This document shows positions 24,272 through 33,553 of a stretch of DNA of 64,000 nt, one piece after another (the first letter of the stretch is position 1; each line of letters begins with the position of its first letter). The notes beneath the pieces are model-generated. The model was given only the letters and a program-made list of their open reading frames with translations. It was not told the origin of the DNA and ran no database searches. The DNA is from JBEKTW01 sp049515655 (GTDB lineage: Bacteria > Bacteroidota > Ignavibacteria > UBA10030 > SZUA-254). The translations under genes were made by a program, and so were the position numbers. The stretch spans positions 62,001 to 126,000 of the forward strand of contig JBEKTW010000011.1 of assembly GCA_049515655.1 (NCBI GenBank), given 5' to 3'.

Positions 24272-25855
24272 ATGCAGCAGCGACGACAGACTCTGACCCG
24301 CCTGTTCTTGATCCTCGGCATCATTGTTTTTGTAAACATCATCGCCGTTCGGCTTTTCACCCGGTTCGATTTAACAAGGTCGAAGATTTACACGCTCTCG
24401 GATGCGAGTAAGAAACTCGTCAAGTCTCTCGACGATAAGTTCGTGGTGAAAGCCTACTACTCCTCCGACCTCCCGTCACCGTACAACAACAACCGCCGCT
24501 ATTTGCAGGACCAGCTGGATGAATACCGTGCCTACGGAGGCGGAAACTTCCAGTACGAATTCATCGACCCCGGCAAGAAAGACGACCTCAAGCAGGAAGC
24601 GCAGAAGTACGGCATTCCTCCCGTGCAGGTGCAGGTGGTCAAGGAAGACAAGTTCCAGATGCAGGAGGCCTACATGGGCATCGTGTTCCTGTATGGGGAC
24701 AAGCAGGACCGTCTGCCGCTCATCAAGGACATGGACAATCTGGAGTATGAAATCAGCTCGTCGATGAAGAAGCTCACGTCGAAGCAGGTGAGGAAAATCG
24801 GTTTTCTGACCGGTCATGATGAACCGAACCTCTCTCAATTTGGCCGTTTGAAGGAGCTTCTGGACAAGCAATACGATGTGACGACCGTCGATCTGAGCGG
24901 CGGGAAGGCTGTTCCGCAGGACGTCGCAGTATTGATGATTGTCGCTCCCGAGAAGCCGTTCAAGAGCTGGGAGAAATTTCTCCTCGACCAGTACCTCATG
25001 AAGGGTGGAAGAATCGCATTTCTGTTGAACGAGGTCAACGCGAACTTGCAGAATCAGACCGGCCGTCCGGTGAATGTGGACCTCGACGACCTGCTTCGGG
25101 CCTACGGTGTTCGCGTGAATACCGACCTCGTCCGGGACGCGCGATGCGCAATGGTGACCGTGAGCCAGCAGGCGGGATTCTTTGTGATGCAGAACAATAT
25201 TCCGTTCCCTTACCTGCCAATGGCGAGCGAGTTCGACAAAACCAGTCCGATTGTGAAAGACCTGAGCGCGGTAGTGTTCTACTTTGTCAGTTCGATCGAT
25301 ACGTCAATCGCCCGGGCCAGAGGGCTGAATCTCGACGTCCTGATAAAAACTTCATCGAAAAGCGGCAGGCAGGAAAACTATTTCATGATCAGCCCGACGA
25401 TGCCGCAAACGAAAGAAATGTTCAAGGAGTCGGGCATTCCGCTGGCGGTGACCGTTGAAGGCAATTTCACAAGTGCATTTGCAGGGACGCCCGTCGTTGT
25501 CGATTCCTCCGTAAAATCTCCTCTCGACACGACCAACCGGATAACGAGCGGCAAAGCGAAGATCGTCGTTGTCGGGGACGGAGATTTCCTGCAAGACCAG
25601 CTTTCCGGAGGAAACAAGGATAACATCGTTCTCGCGAGTAATCTCGTCGATTGGCTCGCGGACGACATCGGTCTGGCTTCGATACGCTCCCGGGAGTCCA
25701 CTCCCAAGCCGCTGGACGAAGTTTCCGAGGGAACCAAGTCCATGGTCAAAGGAATCAATCTTGGCCTTCCGCCGTTGCTCATGATTGCGGTTGGAGTTCT
25801 GCGCTGGCGATGGCGCATTGCGATGCGGAAGCGTCTCGAAAACAGGGGATTTTAG
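24272..25855 (+). CDS. GldG-like auxiliary protein of ABC transport system, module 1
   Basis: A 527-residue protein: an N-terminal membrane segment (about 9-27), then FDLTRSKIYTLSDASKKLV, a large periplasmic GldG/IFT52-like domain, and a C-terminal membrane helix (about 498-516) followed by a basic RWRWR tail. The GDGDFLQDQLSGG and NLVDWLADD motifs close the domain. This topology matches the ABC_transp_aux/GldG family, which works with GldF-type permeases. It is 53% or so identical in layout to the second half of the fused gene at 27851, judged by eye from shared motifs only. Confidence 0.88.
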   Translation: MQQRRQTLTRLFLILGIIVFVNIIAVRLFTRFDLTRSKIYTLSDASKKLVKSLDDKFVVKAYYSSDLPSPYNNNRRYLQDQLDEYRAYGGGNFQYEFIDPGKKDDLKQEAQKYGIPPVQVQVVKEDKFQMQEAYMGIVFLYGDKQDRLPLIKDMDNLEYEISSSMKKLTSKQVRKIGFLTGHDEPNLSQFGRLKELLDKQYDVTTVDLSGGKAVPQDVAVLMIVAPEKPFKSWEKFLLDQYLMKGGRIAFLLNEVNANLQNQTGRPVNVDLDDLLRAYGVRVNTDLVRDARCAMVTVSQQAGFFVMQNNIPFPYLPMASEFDKTSPIVKDLSAVVFYFVSSIDTSIARARGLNLDVLIKTSSKSGRQENYFMISPTMPQTKEMFKESGIPLAVTVEGNFTSAFAGTPVVVDSSVKSPLDTTNRITSGKAKIVVVGDGDFLQDQLSGGNKDNIVLASNLVDWLADDIGLASIRSRESTPKPLDEVSEGTKSMVKGINLGLPPLLMIAVGVLRWRWRIAMRKRLENRGF

Positions 25856-25874
25856 ATTCTGATTCGTGAGAGTT

Positions 25875-26771
25875 ATGAACAAGTCTACCAAATTGCTGAT
25901 TGCCCTTTTCGTCGTTCTGGCTGCGCTTGCTGCGTATTACATCATACCATCCGGCAAAGAACGCGAGGCGAGTTACAAAACCGCAGAGATGAATCTTTCG
26001 ATCGATTCCGCGACGGTGAGTAAAATTGAAATTCGTCGCCTCGAAAAATCCATAACGCTGGAAAACAGCGGCGGAAAGTGGATGTTGAGCTCACCTCTCT
26101 CCTTTCCCGCTAACGCGAATTCGGTGACCCAGCTGATCAGTGGTTTTTCAAAATTCAAAGTCGGAACGCTGGTCTCATCGAACCCCGAGAAGCAGAATAT
26201 GTTCCAGGTAGACTCAACGGGAACGAGAGTCACCTTCACAGAGCGCTCGGGGAAATCGGTGAGCCTTGTTATCGGGAAAATGGGACCCTCTTACTCGGAA
26301 GTATATTTTCGGTTGCCGGAATCGAAAGATGTGTACCTCGGGGACGGTTTGAGCCCCTGGACCGTTACCCAGGAGGTAAAAGAATGGCGGGATAAGACCA
26401 TCTTTTCAACGACCTCCGATTCGATCAAAGAAGTATCAATGGAATACAAATCGAAGAGTTACGTATTTCATCGCGATAGCACAGAGTGGAAGTTCGGCAA
26501 CCAGACCCTGGCCGCGGGAGACATGAGCACGATGCTCTCGACATTATCGAATCTCCGTGCGGATGATTTCATCGACAGCTCCTATGCTCCGCCCACCAAA
26601 CCCTTAAGTGTGAAGGTTCACACTTCCGAAGACGTGGTTTTGAACTTTTTCCCCCAGCTACCTGATTCTGCAAAGTACGTCGTCCAGAGTTCCCAATCTC
26701 CGCAGATGTTCGTTCTCAGCAAGTGGACCGTACAGCAAGTGAGAAAGCCACTCGAAAAGTACGTAAAATAA
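25875..26771 (+). CDS. DUF4340 domain protein, module 1
   Basis: A 298-residue protein with one N-terminal membrane segment and an exported DUF4340 region built of repeated beta-rich units (SKIEIRRLEKSITLE, GKWMLSSPLSF, VSSNPEKQNMFQVD). DUF4340 proteins regularly close GldA/F/G-like loci; their function is unknown, perhaps a periplasmic partner of the GldG-like protein. ATG at 25875 is preferred to a GTG three codons earlier. The paralogue in module 2 has an additional LysM domain. Confidence 0.85.
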   Translation: MNKSTKLLIALFVVLAALAAYYIIPSGKEREASYKTAEMNLSIDSATVSKIEIRRLEKSITLENSGGKWMLSSPLSFPANANSVTQLISGFSKFKVGTLVSSNPEKQNMFQVDSTGTRVTFTERSGKSVSLVIGKMGPSYSEVYFRLPESKDVYLGDGLSPWTVTQEVKEWRDKTIFSTTSDSIKEVSMEYKSKSYVFHRDSTEWKFGNQTLAAGDMSTMLSTLSNLRADDFIDSSYAPPTKPLSVKVHTSEDVVLNFFPQLPDSAKYVVQSSQSPQMFVLSKWTVQQVRKPLEKYVK

Positions 26772-26888
26772 CGTAATTAAAGCTGTTTTCGGTAGGAGGA
26801 AGATTTTCCCCGGGGGGAATCGGCTGCGAGTTGATTGTTTCCCCAAAAAAAATTACCTTTAGACACTTCAACATCTCAACAGGTCATA

Positions 26889-27854
26889 ATGTCGATCGTC
26901 GTCAAGCATCTAACCAAGTTTTTTGGTGAAACGAAAGCTGTCGATAACCTTTCGTTCGAAATTCAAAAAGGCGATGTTGTCGGGTTTCTCGGACCGAACG
27001 GCGCCGGGAAGACGACCACTGTTCGTATGGTTACCGGGTATATCGCTCCGTCCTCGGGAACTGTTGAAATCAATGGAAAGAGTATGAAAGACGAGCCGTT
27101 CGAAGTTCGGCGGATGATCGGGTATCTTCCAGAGCTGAACCCGCTCTACCCCGATATGGACGTTATCGATTATCTCGAATTCAATTCCCGGCTGCAGGAT
27201 GTTCCGAAACAGGACATTCCCCATCGCATCAAGCAGCTGGTGAACATGTTCAATTTGCAGAGCGTCAAGCATAAAGACGCTGGCGAGCTCTCGAAGGGGT
27301 TTCGCCAGCGGTTAGGGCTGGCGGCGGCAATGGTCAATGATCCGCCCGTGCTCGTTCTCGACGAGCCGACGACAGGGCTTGACCCCAACCAGATCATGGA
27401 GTTCCGAAACTTCATTAGTCAGCTCGGAAAGGAAAAAATGGTCGTTCTTTCGACGCATGCACTGGCGGAAGTTCAGGTACTCTGCAACCGGGTCATCATC
27501 ATCGGCAAGGGCAGGATGCTGGCAGACACGCCGATGTCGCTCATTGAGAACAAGTTTCGTGGCAGGGAGGGCTTTCTCGTCGAAATTGAACGGCCCGATG
27601 GCATCACGGCCGACGCCGTTCAAGCTGTGTTTGAAAAACTTCCGCAAGTTGAAGCCGTGGCCCCCTTGTTGGCTGTCGAAGAGAAGGAATCCGTTCTCAG
27701 ATTCTACATCGAGGCACAATCGGATACGGACCTTCGCAAGCAGCTGTACAGGCTGTGCGTCGAGAAGAGTTGGGAACTCCTTGATCTGCATCGACAGCAC
27801 ATCCGCATGGAGGACATTTTTCATCAATTAACGACGGGGAAATCTTCAAGATGA
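26889..27854 (+). CDS. ABC transporter ATP-binding protein (GldA-like), module 2
   Basis: A 321-residue paralogue of the ATPase at 22587, with Walker A GPNGAGKTTTVR, signature LSKGFRQRLGLA and Walker B VLVLDEPTTGLDPNQ, and the same C-terminal extension. The ATG at 26889 (MSIVVKHLTKFFG) aligns with the module 1 protein start. Its stop overlaps the next gene (ATGA). The 117-bp spacer after module 1 has no obvious terminator, so both modules may form one transcript. Confidence 0.92.
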   Translation: MSIVVKHLTKFFGETKAVDNLSFEIQKGDVVGFLGPNGAGKTTTVRMVTGYIAPSSGTVEINGKSMKDEPFEVRRMIGYLPELNPLYPDMDVIDYLEFNSRLQDVPKQDIPHRIKQLVNMFNLQSVKHKDAGELSKGFRQRLGLAAAMVNDPPVLVLDEPTTGLDPNQIMEFRNFISQLGKEKMVVLSTHALAEVQVLCNRVIIIGKGRMLADTPMSLIENKFRGREGFLVEIERPDGITADAVQAVFEKLPQVEAVAPLLAVEEKESVLRFYIEAQSDTDLRKQLYRLCVEKSWELLDLHRQHIRMEDIFHQLTTGKSSR

Positions 27855-30160
27855 AACACGTCAATATCATTCTGCGCAAGGACCTACGGGCATATTTTGA
27901 GTCTCCCATCGCGTACATCTTCATCATCATCTTCCTGCTGCTCACGGGAATTTATTTTGTCAGCAATCTTTTCCTCCAAAATGTATCGTCGTTGAAATCG
28001 TTGTTCGAAGTAACTCCGTTTCTCCTGCTCTTCTTTGCGCCGGCGATCACGATGCGGCTGATTTCGGAAGAGAAGAAAACCGGCACGTATGAGGTTCTGA
28101 GCACGAAACCGATAAAGGCGGGCGAAATTATTGTCGGAAAATTCTTCGCGGCGTTGCTGTTGGTGATTCTTGCCATGCTGCCGACGCTGTTTTATTTGCT
28201 GACGATCGCTATTATCGGTACTGTGGACATCGGCCCGGTGATAGGCGGGTATATCGGATTGCTGCTGTTGGGTGCCGCGTTCATCGCCATCGGCGTTCTC
28301 GGCTCCACTCTCAGTGAAAACCAGATTGTGTCCTTCATCTTTGGATTTGTCATTATTCTTATGCTGTTCGGCATCGGCAAAGTCCTGATTTACCTGCCGA
28401 TGAAACTTGTCCCTGCAGTCGAGTACCTCAGCGTCGACCACCACATCTCTGCGTTCACGCGCGGCGTGCTGGATTCGAGGGACATTGTTTACTTCTTGTC
28501 GCTAATCGGTCTCTCTCTTCTGCTGGCAAGCATTCTGGTTGAAGTTGAGACGGTAGGTACCGTGCTCAAGCTGAGGTCGTTTGGTTGGAAACAACAGCTT
28601 CCGCGGCTGGGACTCGTCATCGTTATTCTTGTGTTCGTCAATCTTCTCTCGTTCAAAATTTTTACGCGGGCCGACCTGACGAGCAACAAGGCCTACACAC
28701 TGACACAGACAACGAAGAACCTCCTTTCGTCACTCGACGATGATTTTTTGGTGAAGGCGTATTTTTCCCCTGACATCCCTCCACCGTATCAGAACCACCG
28801 GCAGTTTGTTCAGGAAGAGCTCGACGAATACCGGGCTTTTGCTCCGGGTAAATTTCATTATCAATTTCTCGACCCGATGAGCGATGCCGATGCAGAACGC
28901 GAAGCTCTTCAGCAGGGCATCACCCCTGTCCAGGTGAAGGTGATCAAGAACGACAAGTTTCTCACGGAAAAAGCGTACGTCGGGTTGGCATTTTCCTATG
29001 GAGACAGAACGGAACGGCTCCCGGTTGTTCAATCGGTCCAGCAACTCGAGTACTATATTACGAGTAGCATGAAAAAGTTGATGGCACCGCAGGAGCGGAA
29101 GGTCGCCTTTCTCCAGGGCCAGGGCGAACCGGTCGTCGACAAGATGAGCGAGTTCCGGAAAGAACTCTCGAAACGCTATGCTGTAACGACGGTGAATGGA
29201 AGCACCAAGCAGATTCCTTCCGATATCTCAGCGTTGATTGTCACTTCTCCCAAGAGCAGATTCACAGACCGGGAGAAGTACAATGTTGACCAGTTTATCA
29301 TGCGCGGGGGGAAATGCGCTTTCTTCATGGATAATGTGTCCGTCGATAAGCAAATGCAGCAGGCGCGAGCGGCAGATCTGAATCTGGATGATATGTTCGA
29401 CGCGTACGGATGGATTATCAATCCCGACCTCGTCGTTGACGGGCGGTGCCTCAATTTAACAGTGAGCTGGGACTCTTCAAGTTCGTCTACTCCGACGGAT
29501 GTTGCATACCCGTTTTTCCCCATCGTTTCCGATTTCAATCCAACCAACCTGACAGTCAAGGATTTATCTCCCGTAGCGTTTTCGTACGTGAGCTCGCTCG
29601 ACGTGCGGCTGTCCGCAATTCGGGGCGTGAATGCGGAGGTGGTCCTCACCACTTCCACGCAAAGCAGACGGTTGGCGGGCGACGTCATCGTTGTTGACCC
29701 CAGGGTTCCCCTACCGACCGGTTCGTTCTCCGAAGCGCATATCCCGGTAGCGGCGGCCATCGATGGCTCATTCAAAAGCTTATATGCGAAGCGGCGCATT
29801 GCCATTGACGAAAAGACCCAGGCTTCGGGAGTGGATGAATCTCCTTTTGTCGGCGGCAGCCCGGCCACCCGTATCGTCATTGTCGGGGACGGGGATTTTC
29901 TTCTCGATGATAATATTCATGGATACGGCAACGTGGCCTTCGCGTCAAGTCTTGTCGATTGGTTGTTCGATGATATCGGCTTGAATTCGATTCGGTCACG
30001 CGATCCCGAACCGAAACCGCTGAATGATATTTCCGAAGGCACCAAAATATTCTTCAAGTATCTCAATTTTGCAGCTCCTCCGACCGTCATTGTACTTGCA
30101 GGCGTTTTGCGGCTGATGAGGAAATCTGCGCGTCGAAAAAAGCATCAACAGAGTTTCTAG
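27851..30160 (+). CDS. Fused ABC-2 permease + GldG-like protein, module 2
   Basis: A 769-residue fusion. Residues 1 to about 235 equal the GldF-like permease (start MKHVNIILRKDLRAYFESPIAY; TMRLISEEKKTGTYEVLSTKP-like motif; about six membrane segments). From about 250 onward it equals the GldG-like protein (FTRADLTSNKAYTLTQTTKNLL, closing GDGDFLLDDN and SLVDWLFDD motifs, C-terminal membrane helix). In module 1 these are two genes. The open frame is uninterrupted across the junction around 28560-28620, so this is a real fusion, not a frameshift. Confidence 0.9.
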   Translation: MKHVNIILRKDLRAYFESPIAYIFIIIFLLLTGIYFVSNLFLQNVSSLKSLFEVTPFLLLFFAPAITMRLISEEKKTGTYEVLSTKPIKAGEIIVGKFFAALLLVILAMLPTLFYLLTIAIIGTVDIGPVIGGYIGLLLLGAAFIAIGVLGSTLSENQIVSFIFGFVIILMLFGIGKVLIYLPMKLVPAVEYLSVDHHISAFTRGVLDSRDIVYFLSLIGLSLLLASILVEVETVGTVLKLRSFGWKQQLPRLGLVIVILVFVNLLSFKIFTRADLTSNKAYTLTQTTKNLLSSLDDDFLVKAYFSPDIPPPYQNHRQFVQEELDEYRAFAPGKFHYQFLDPMSDADAEREALQQGITPVQVKVIKNDKFLTEKAYVGLAFSYGDRTERLPVVQSVQQLEYYITSSMKKLMAPQERKVAFLQGQGEPVVDKMSEFRKELSKRYAVTTVNGSTKQIPSDISALIVTSPKSRFTDREKYNVDQFIMRGGKCAFFMDNVSVDKQMQQARAADLNLDDMFDAYGWIINPDLVVDGRCLNLTVSWDSSSSSTPTDVAYPFFPIVSDFNPTNLTVKDLSPVAFSYVSSLDVRLSAIRGVNAEVVLTTSTQSRRLAGDVIVVDPRVPLPTGSFSEAHIPVAAAIDGSFKSLYAKRRIAIDEKTQASGVDESPFVGGSPATRIVIVGDGDFLLDDNIHGYGNVAFASSLVDWLFDDIGLNSIRSRDPEPKPLNDISEGTKIFFKYLNFAAPPTVIVLAGVLRLMRKSARRKKHQQSF

Positions 30161-30170
30161 GGAGAGAACC

Positions 30171-31379
30171 ATGAAACGATCAATGTATATCTGGCTTGGG
30201 CTCCTCGTCGTTGTGCTCCTGGCAGCCTATTATGTGATTCGTCCCATTGACCGGAAAGAAGAATCCTACCAGTTGCCCGACCTCAAACTCGCTCTTGACA
30301 TCACAAAGCTCGTGAAGGTTGAGATAGAGCGGAGCAAGAATTACATGCGGATGGAGCGTATCCGCAGCGTTTGGAAAGTCACGGACCCGGTGAATTTCGT
30401 CGTCGATGACGAAGCGATCTACCGGCTTCTGGAAGGAATGGCAAAGTTCAAGCTGACGGGCATCGTTTCGTCCAACCCGGAAAAGTATGGGATGTTCCAG
30501 GTCGATGAAAAGGGAACAACGTTAACTATCACGTACGACGACGGCCGAACGACCACGTTGATGGTCGGCAAAGCGGGTCCAACTCCGAATCAGAGCTATG
30601 TGCGGCCGGTGAATTCAAACTCGGTGTACCTTGCACGGGGGCTATCCAGTTTCGTCGTGAACAAGGAATTGCGCGACTGGCGCCAACGAACGATTTACCA
30701 TACCGACCCGAACGTCATTAAATACTTCAAGCTCGAAAGCGATACCGGAAGCTTTATTCTCCACCGGCAAGGCAAACGATGGCTGGCCAACAAGAAACCT
30801 GTCGCCACACGTAATGTCAATCCGGTGTTGAACGCCCTTTCGTATGTCCGCGCAGAGGATTTCATTGACACTGCGCTGATTATCAACAGTCCGCGTGAGG
30901 TGCACGTGGAGCTCGTCGCGCCGGAACTCATCCGTATGGATATCTACGGGGAAAGCGGCGCACACGCCCAGCACTATCTGAAGATTTCGCTTTCCCCTAC
31001 GATCTACGTGGTCAGCAATGCCATGGTGCAGGATCTGAAGAAACTGGCAAACCTCCTCGCCACACCGAAGGAAGGCGTCACGGCGTCTCTCGGAGTACAA
31101 CCCCGCCCCGCAGCAAAGGATACTGAGATATCTCCAGCAGCGCAACAGGTTCTCTCGGCGCTGGCGTCTCTCCAATCAATGAGTACGACGACCGCGTATA
31201 CGACGCAGGAAGAACAAGGTGAGCTTGTCATCCACACGTTCCAGAAGGGCCAAACTCTCGCCGATGTCGCAAAGAAATATAAGGTAACGATCGACCAGAT
31301 AAAGAAATGGAACCTTCTCAAGAATGACGTGGTCAAGCCCGGGATGGACCTCTACATTTTCACCAAGAAAAAGAAGTAG
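30171..31379 (+). CDS. DUF4340 protein with C-terminal LysM domain, module 2
   Basis: A 402-residue protein: N-terminal membrane anchor, DUF4340 repeats (VEIERSKNYMRMERI, VSSNPEKYGMFQVDEKGTT), a Pro/Ala/Ser/Thr-rich spacer (about 305-345), then a LysM domain at about 350-397 (HTFQKGQTLADVAKKYKVT...WNLLKNDVVKPGMDLYI) and a KKKK tail. LysM binds peptidoglycan, so this copy probably ties the exporter to the cell wall. GGGAGA precedes the ATG. The module 1 copy lacks LysM. Confidence 0.88.
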   Translation: MKRSMYIWLGLLVVVLLAAYYVIRPIDRKEESYQLPDLKLALDITKLVKVEIERSKNYMRMERIRSVWKVTDPVNFVVDDEAIYRLLEGMAKFKLTGIVSSNPEKYGMFQVDEKGTTLTITYDDGRTTTLMVGKAGPTPNQSYVRPVNSNSVYLARGLSSFVVNKELRDWRQRTIYHTDPNVIKYFKLESDTGSFILHRQGKRWLANKKPVATRNVNPVLNALSYVRAEDFIDTALIINSPREVHVELVAPELIRMDIYGESGAHAQHYLKISLSPTIYVVSNAMVQDLKKLANLLATPKEGVTASLGVQPRPAAKDTEISPAAQQVLSALASLQSMSTTTAYTTQEEQGELVIHTFQKGQTLADVAKKYKVTIDQIKKWNLLKNDVVKPGMDLYIFTKKKK

Positions 31380-31727
31380 TCAGGTCGTGGCCGGGGGCAT
31401 GTGCAGGAAGTTGTCGCGGCTGCCGACGTGTTCGTACACTGTGGCATTAACTATCCATCATTCGTTAACTCTCCTGTAAAGTCTCCCGGAAGGAGGAACT
31501 TTTTTATAATGCGAAGTTGAAGCAACCAGGTTCGTCCATTCCATTTTACTGTAATCGCGCTCGAAAACCTCATCCCGTGACAGCGAGATGAGGTTTTTTC
31601 TTGTAATTCTACCGGATTTTTCCTATCTTCTTCACACGAGTTTTTCCAGTTGAAGCAATTCTTCATCCATTAATATTCCGTGATTGTGACGCATGGATGA
31701 TTTCATGTGGAATACTATTCTTCTCAG
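31380..31727. other. Intergenic region between exporter modules and inositol cluster
   Basis: 348 bp with no supported gene. It holds a small imperfect hairpin followed by T6 (about 31483-31506) that may end the exporter transcript, a TATAAT at 31505-31510 without a convincing upstream element, and the strong terminator at 31564-31597. The promoter of the inositol cluster should lie between about 31600 and 31727; I cannot pick it. Confidence 0.5.
31564..31599 (+). terminator. Intrinsic terminator between exporter region and inositol cluster
   Basis: An 11-bp perfect stem, AAAACCTCATC (31564-31574) with GATGAGGTTTT (31587-31597), 12-nt loop, running into T6. The A-run on the left gives partial function on the minus strand too. 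Confidence 0.85.
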
Positions 31728-32435
31728 ATGAAAAGCGGGTTGATAGCGGGCATTATTGCCGCAGGTGAAGGAAGTCGTCTCAGGTCTGAAGGTATCTCCC
31801 TCCCCAAACCGTTGGTGCCGGTCGATGGCGTCCCACTTATCGAACGATTGCTGAACATATTCGTCAAGCATGGCATCCGCGAAGTCGCGTGTATCGTCAA
31901 TGAGTATTCCCTGGAAGTGAAAGAGTTTGTTGAATCGAAGCGGTTCGGTGTTCCGGTTCATTTTATCGTTAAGACAACGCCGAGCTCGATGCACAGTCTA
32001 TTTGCTCTCGCGCCCCTGCTGAAGGACGGAAGGTTCCTTCTTTCCACGGTAGATTCAATATTTTTCGAAAACGAATTCGACCAATTTCTCAAAGCCGGAC
32101 AGCAACGTTCATCCGCTGACGGGGTCCTTGCGGTGACGAAGTTCATCGATGACGAGAATCCGCTCTACGCCGAACTCGATGCCTCAAACCGTATTGTGAG
32201 CTTTCGAAAATCGGGAATAGAAACATGGACCACAGGTGGTTTGTATATCTTTTCACCGAGGATTTTCCGGGAAACTGAAACGGCTCTGCGTCGGGGGGTG
32301 GAACGGCTCAGGAATTTCCTGGGATTTCTTCTGGAGCAGGGATATGTTCTGGAAGGATTTCCTTTCTCTAAGATCGTCGATGTTGATCATGCGCATGATA
32401 TCGTCACGGCGGAGAACCTCCTGAGGACGGCCTGA
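31728..32435 (+). CDS. Nucleotidyltransferase, putative CTP:inositol-1-phosphate cytidylyltransferase
   Basis: A 235-residue NTP-transferase (sugar-phosphate nucleotidyltransferase fold): IIAAGEGSRLR (about 7-17), LPKPLVPVDG (about 23-32), and a metal-binding Asp in STVDSIF. It activates a phosphorylated alcohol as an NDP derivative. Specificity is inferred from context: the operon encodes myo-inositol-1-phosphate synthase and two CDP-alcohol phosphotransferases, the same combination that makes CDP-inositol in archaeal di-myo-inositol-phosphate synthesis. ATG at 31728 fits the family start; a GTG 21 nt upstream is possible. Its stop overlaps the next start by one base. Confidence 0.82.
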   Translation: MKSGLIAGIIAAGEGSRLRSEGISLPKPLVPVDGVPLIERLLNIFVKHGIREVACIVNEYSLEVKEFVESKRFGVPVHFIVKTTPSSMHSLFALAPLLKDGRFLLSTVDSIFFENEFDQFLKAGQQRSSADGVLAVTKFIDDENPLYAELDASNRIVSFRKSGIETWTTGGLYIFSPRIFRETETALRRGVERLRNFLGFLLEQGYVLEGFPFSKIVDVDHAHDIVTAENLLRTA

Positions 32436-32908
32436 TGACCATCATTCCACATCTGCTGCTGACGACGCTCGGGGTTCAAGTCCTGGGTCTGGAGGGGAAA
32501 GACATCGTTCTGGCCTACTCGTTCGGTTATGGAGTGGATATTGTAGACCACCCGATCAAACTTCCGCTCTATCTCAAAAAGAACGGCAGAAAGAACGAGA
32601 AACACTATCACTGGCGAACACCCCTTCAAGAACCGATCGCGCTGCTCTGGATCGTGCCGTTGTCGTTTTATCTTGGGACGTTCGTCCCGGCGATCTTTTT
32701 CACCGCGCATGTTTTCCTCGACTACTGCGCAAGTTATGAGAAACGGCCGTTGTATCCTTTCAGCATGTATTCAACGGAAGGATTCTTCCCGAAGTTCTCC
32801 GACACAATAAAAGAGGTTTGGGTGTGCGTTTGCTGCGGGGTGTTGTGCTTTGCGCTTGGATATCATCAGGTGGTGCAATTCATAACCAACATTTTTGCGC
32901 GGGGATGA
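32435..32908 (+). CDS. Small membrane protein, DUF457/YdjM-like (putative metal-dependent hydrolase)
   Basis: A 157-residue protein with about three to four hydrophobic segments and conserved-looking polar residues at their edges: H6, D35/D38/H39 (GVDIVDHP), H57/H59, and a His-Asp pair H92-x3-D96 followed by YPFS. That last pattern is reminiscent of the DUF457 membrane hydrolases. The similarity is weak and judged by eye. Genes on both sides are in the same transcript, so a role in handling the inositol product at the membrane, such as dephosphorylation, is plausible. Confidence 0.5.
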   Translation: MTIIPHLLLTTLGVQVLGLEGKDIVLAYSFGYGVDIVDHPIKLPLYLKKNGRKNEKHYHWRTPLQEPIALLWIVPLSFYLGTFVPAIFFTAHVFLDYCASYEKRPLYPFSMYSTEGFFPKFSDTIKEVWVCVCCGVLCFALGYHQVVQFITNIFARG

Positions 32909-32911
32909 TTT

Positions 32912-33553
32912 GTGAACAAGAATTCGGACGGTATCTTGAGTGTTTTCATTGCATTTGCACACGAGCGGCTCGGCCTCTCGCCCAATCAGGTTTCTGTGGC
33001 GGGATTTGTCATGGGAATACTTGCAGCCATTCTTGTCGCTGGCGGTTATCTTGAGTCCGGGTTGATTGCGCTCGCACTTTCGCAAATCACTGATGGAATT
33101 GACGGCGGTATTGCGCGGCGCTACGGATTAGTATCCGATAAAGGAAAAACACTCGATACCGTTTTCGACCGTGTCACCGAGCTTATGATTTTCCTTGCGC
33201 TTGCATTAACGGGGTTCGCGAGTTACCGTATGGTGGCACTCGCGTTTGTAGCGATCCTTCTGGTCACCGCTGTCGAGCCGTTGTCGAAATTTGATCCGGG
33301 TTTCAAGCGGTTTATGATATACTTCGGATACCTTGCTATGGTCATTTTTCACATCCGCGGCTTCGAAATTGCCCTTCATGTAGTGTTCTGGGCGAATCTC
33401 ATCGCTTTTATTGCAGGAACCATTCTGGTGGACTATCGATTGCAGAGGGAGATTGACGCCCAGGCGATCTTGCGGCGGGATTCTGAGCGTGCGTTTGGCA
33501 TCGTACCGCTTCCCGAAGACCCGCCATCATTGCTGTCGAGGGTGTTCTCATGA
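32912..33553 (+). CDS. CDP-alcohol phosphotransferase family protein (first of two)
   Basis: A 213-residue integral membrane enzyme with the complete catalytic signature D61-x2-D64-G-x2-A68-R69-x8-G78-x3-D82-x3-D86 and about six hydrophobic segments. The family transfers the phospho-alcohol of a CDP-activated donor to an acceptor alcohol. With the neighbouring nucleotidyltransferase the donor could be CDP-inositol. Start is GTG at 32912, 3 nt after the previous stop; the C-terminal about 30 residues form a charged cytosolic tail. Its stop overlaps the ATP-grasp ATG. Confidence 0.9.
   Translation: MNKNSDGILSVFIAFAHERLGLSPNQVSVAGFVMGILAAILVAGGYLESGLIALALSQITDGIDGGIARRYGLVSDKGKTLDTVFDRVTELMIFLALALTGFASYRMVALAFVAILLVTAVEPLSKFDPGFKRFMIYFGYLAMVIFHIRGFEIALHVVFWANLIAFIAGTILVDYRLQREIDAQAILRRDSERAFGIVPLPEDPPSLLSRVFS

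Noticed and set aside
27851..30160. Frameshift or assembly error joining permease and GldG in module 2
   Set aside because: The frame is open and protein-like through the junction, and no stop or start remnants are seen there.
31505..31510. TATAAT as promoter of the inositol cluster
   Set aside because: No -35/-33 partner at a fitting distance and the strong terminator at 31564-31597 lies downstream of it.
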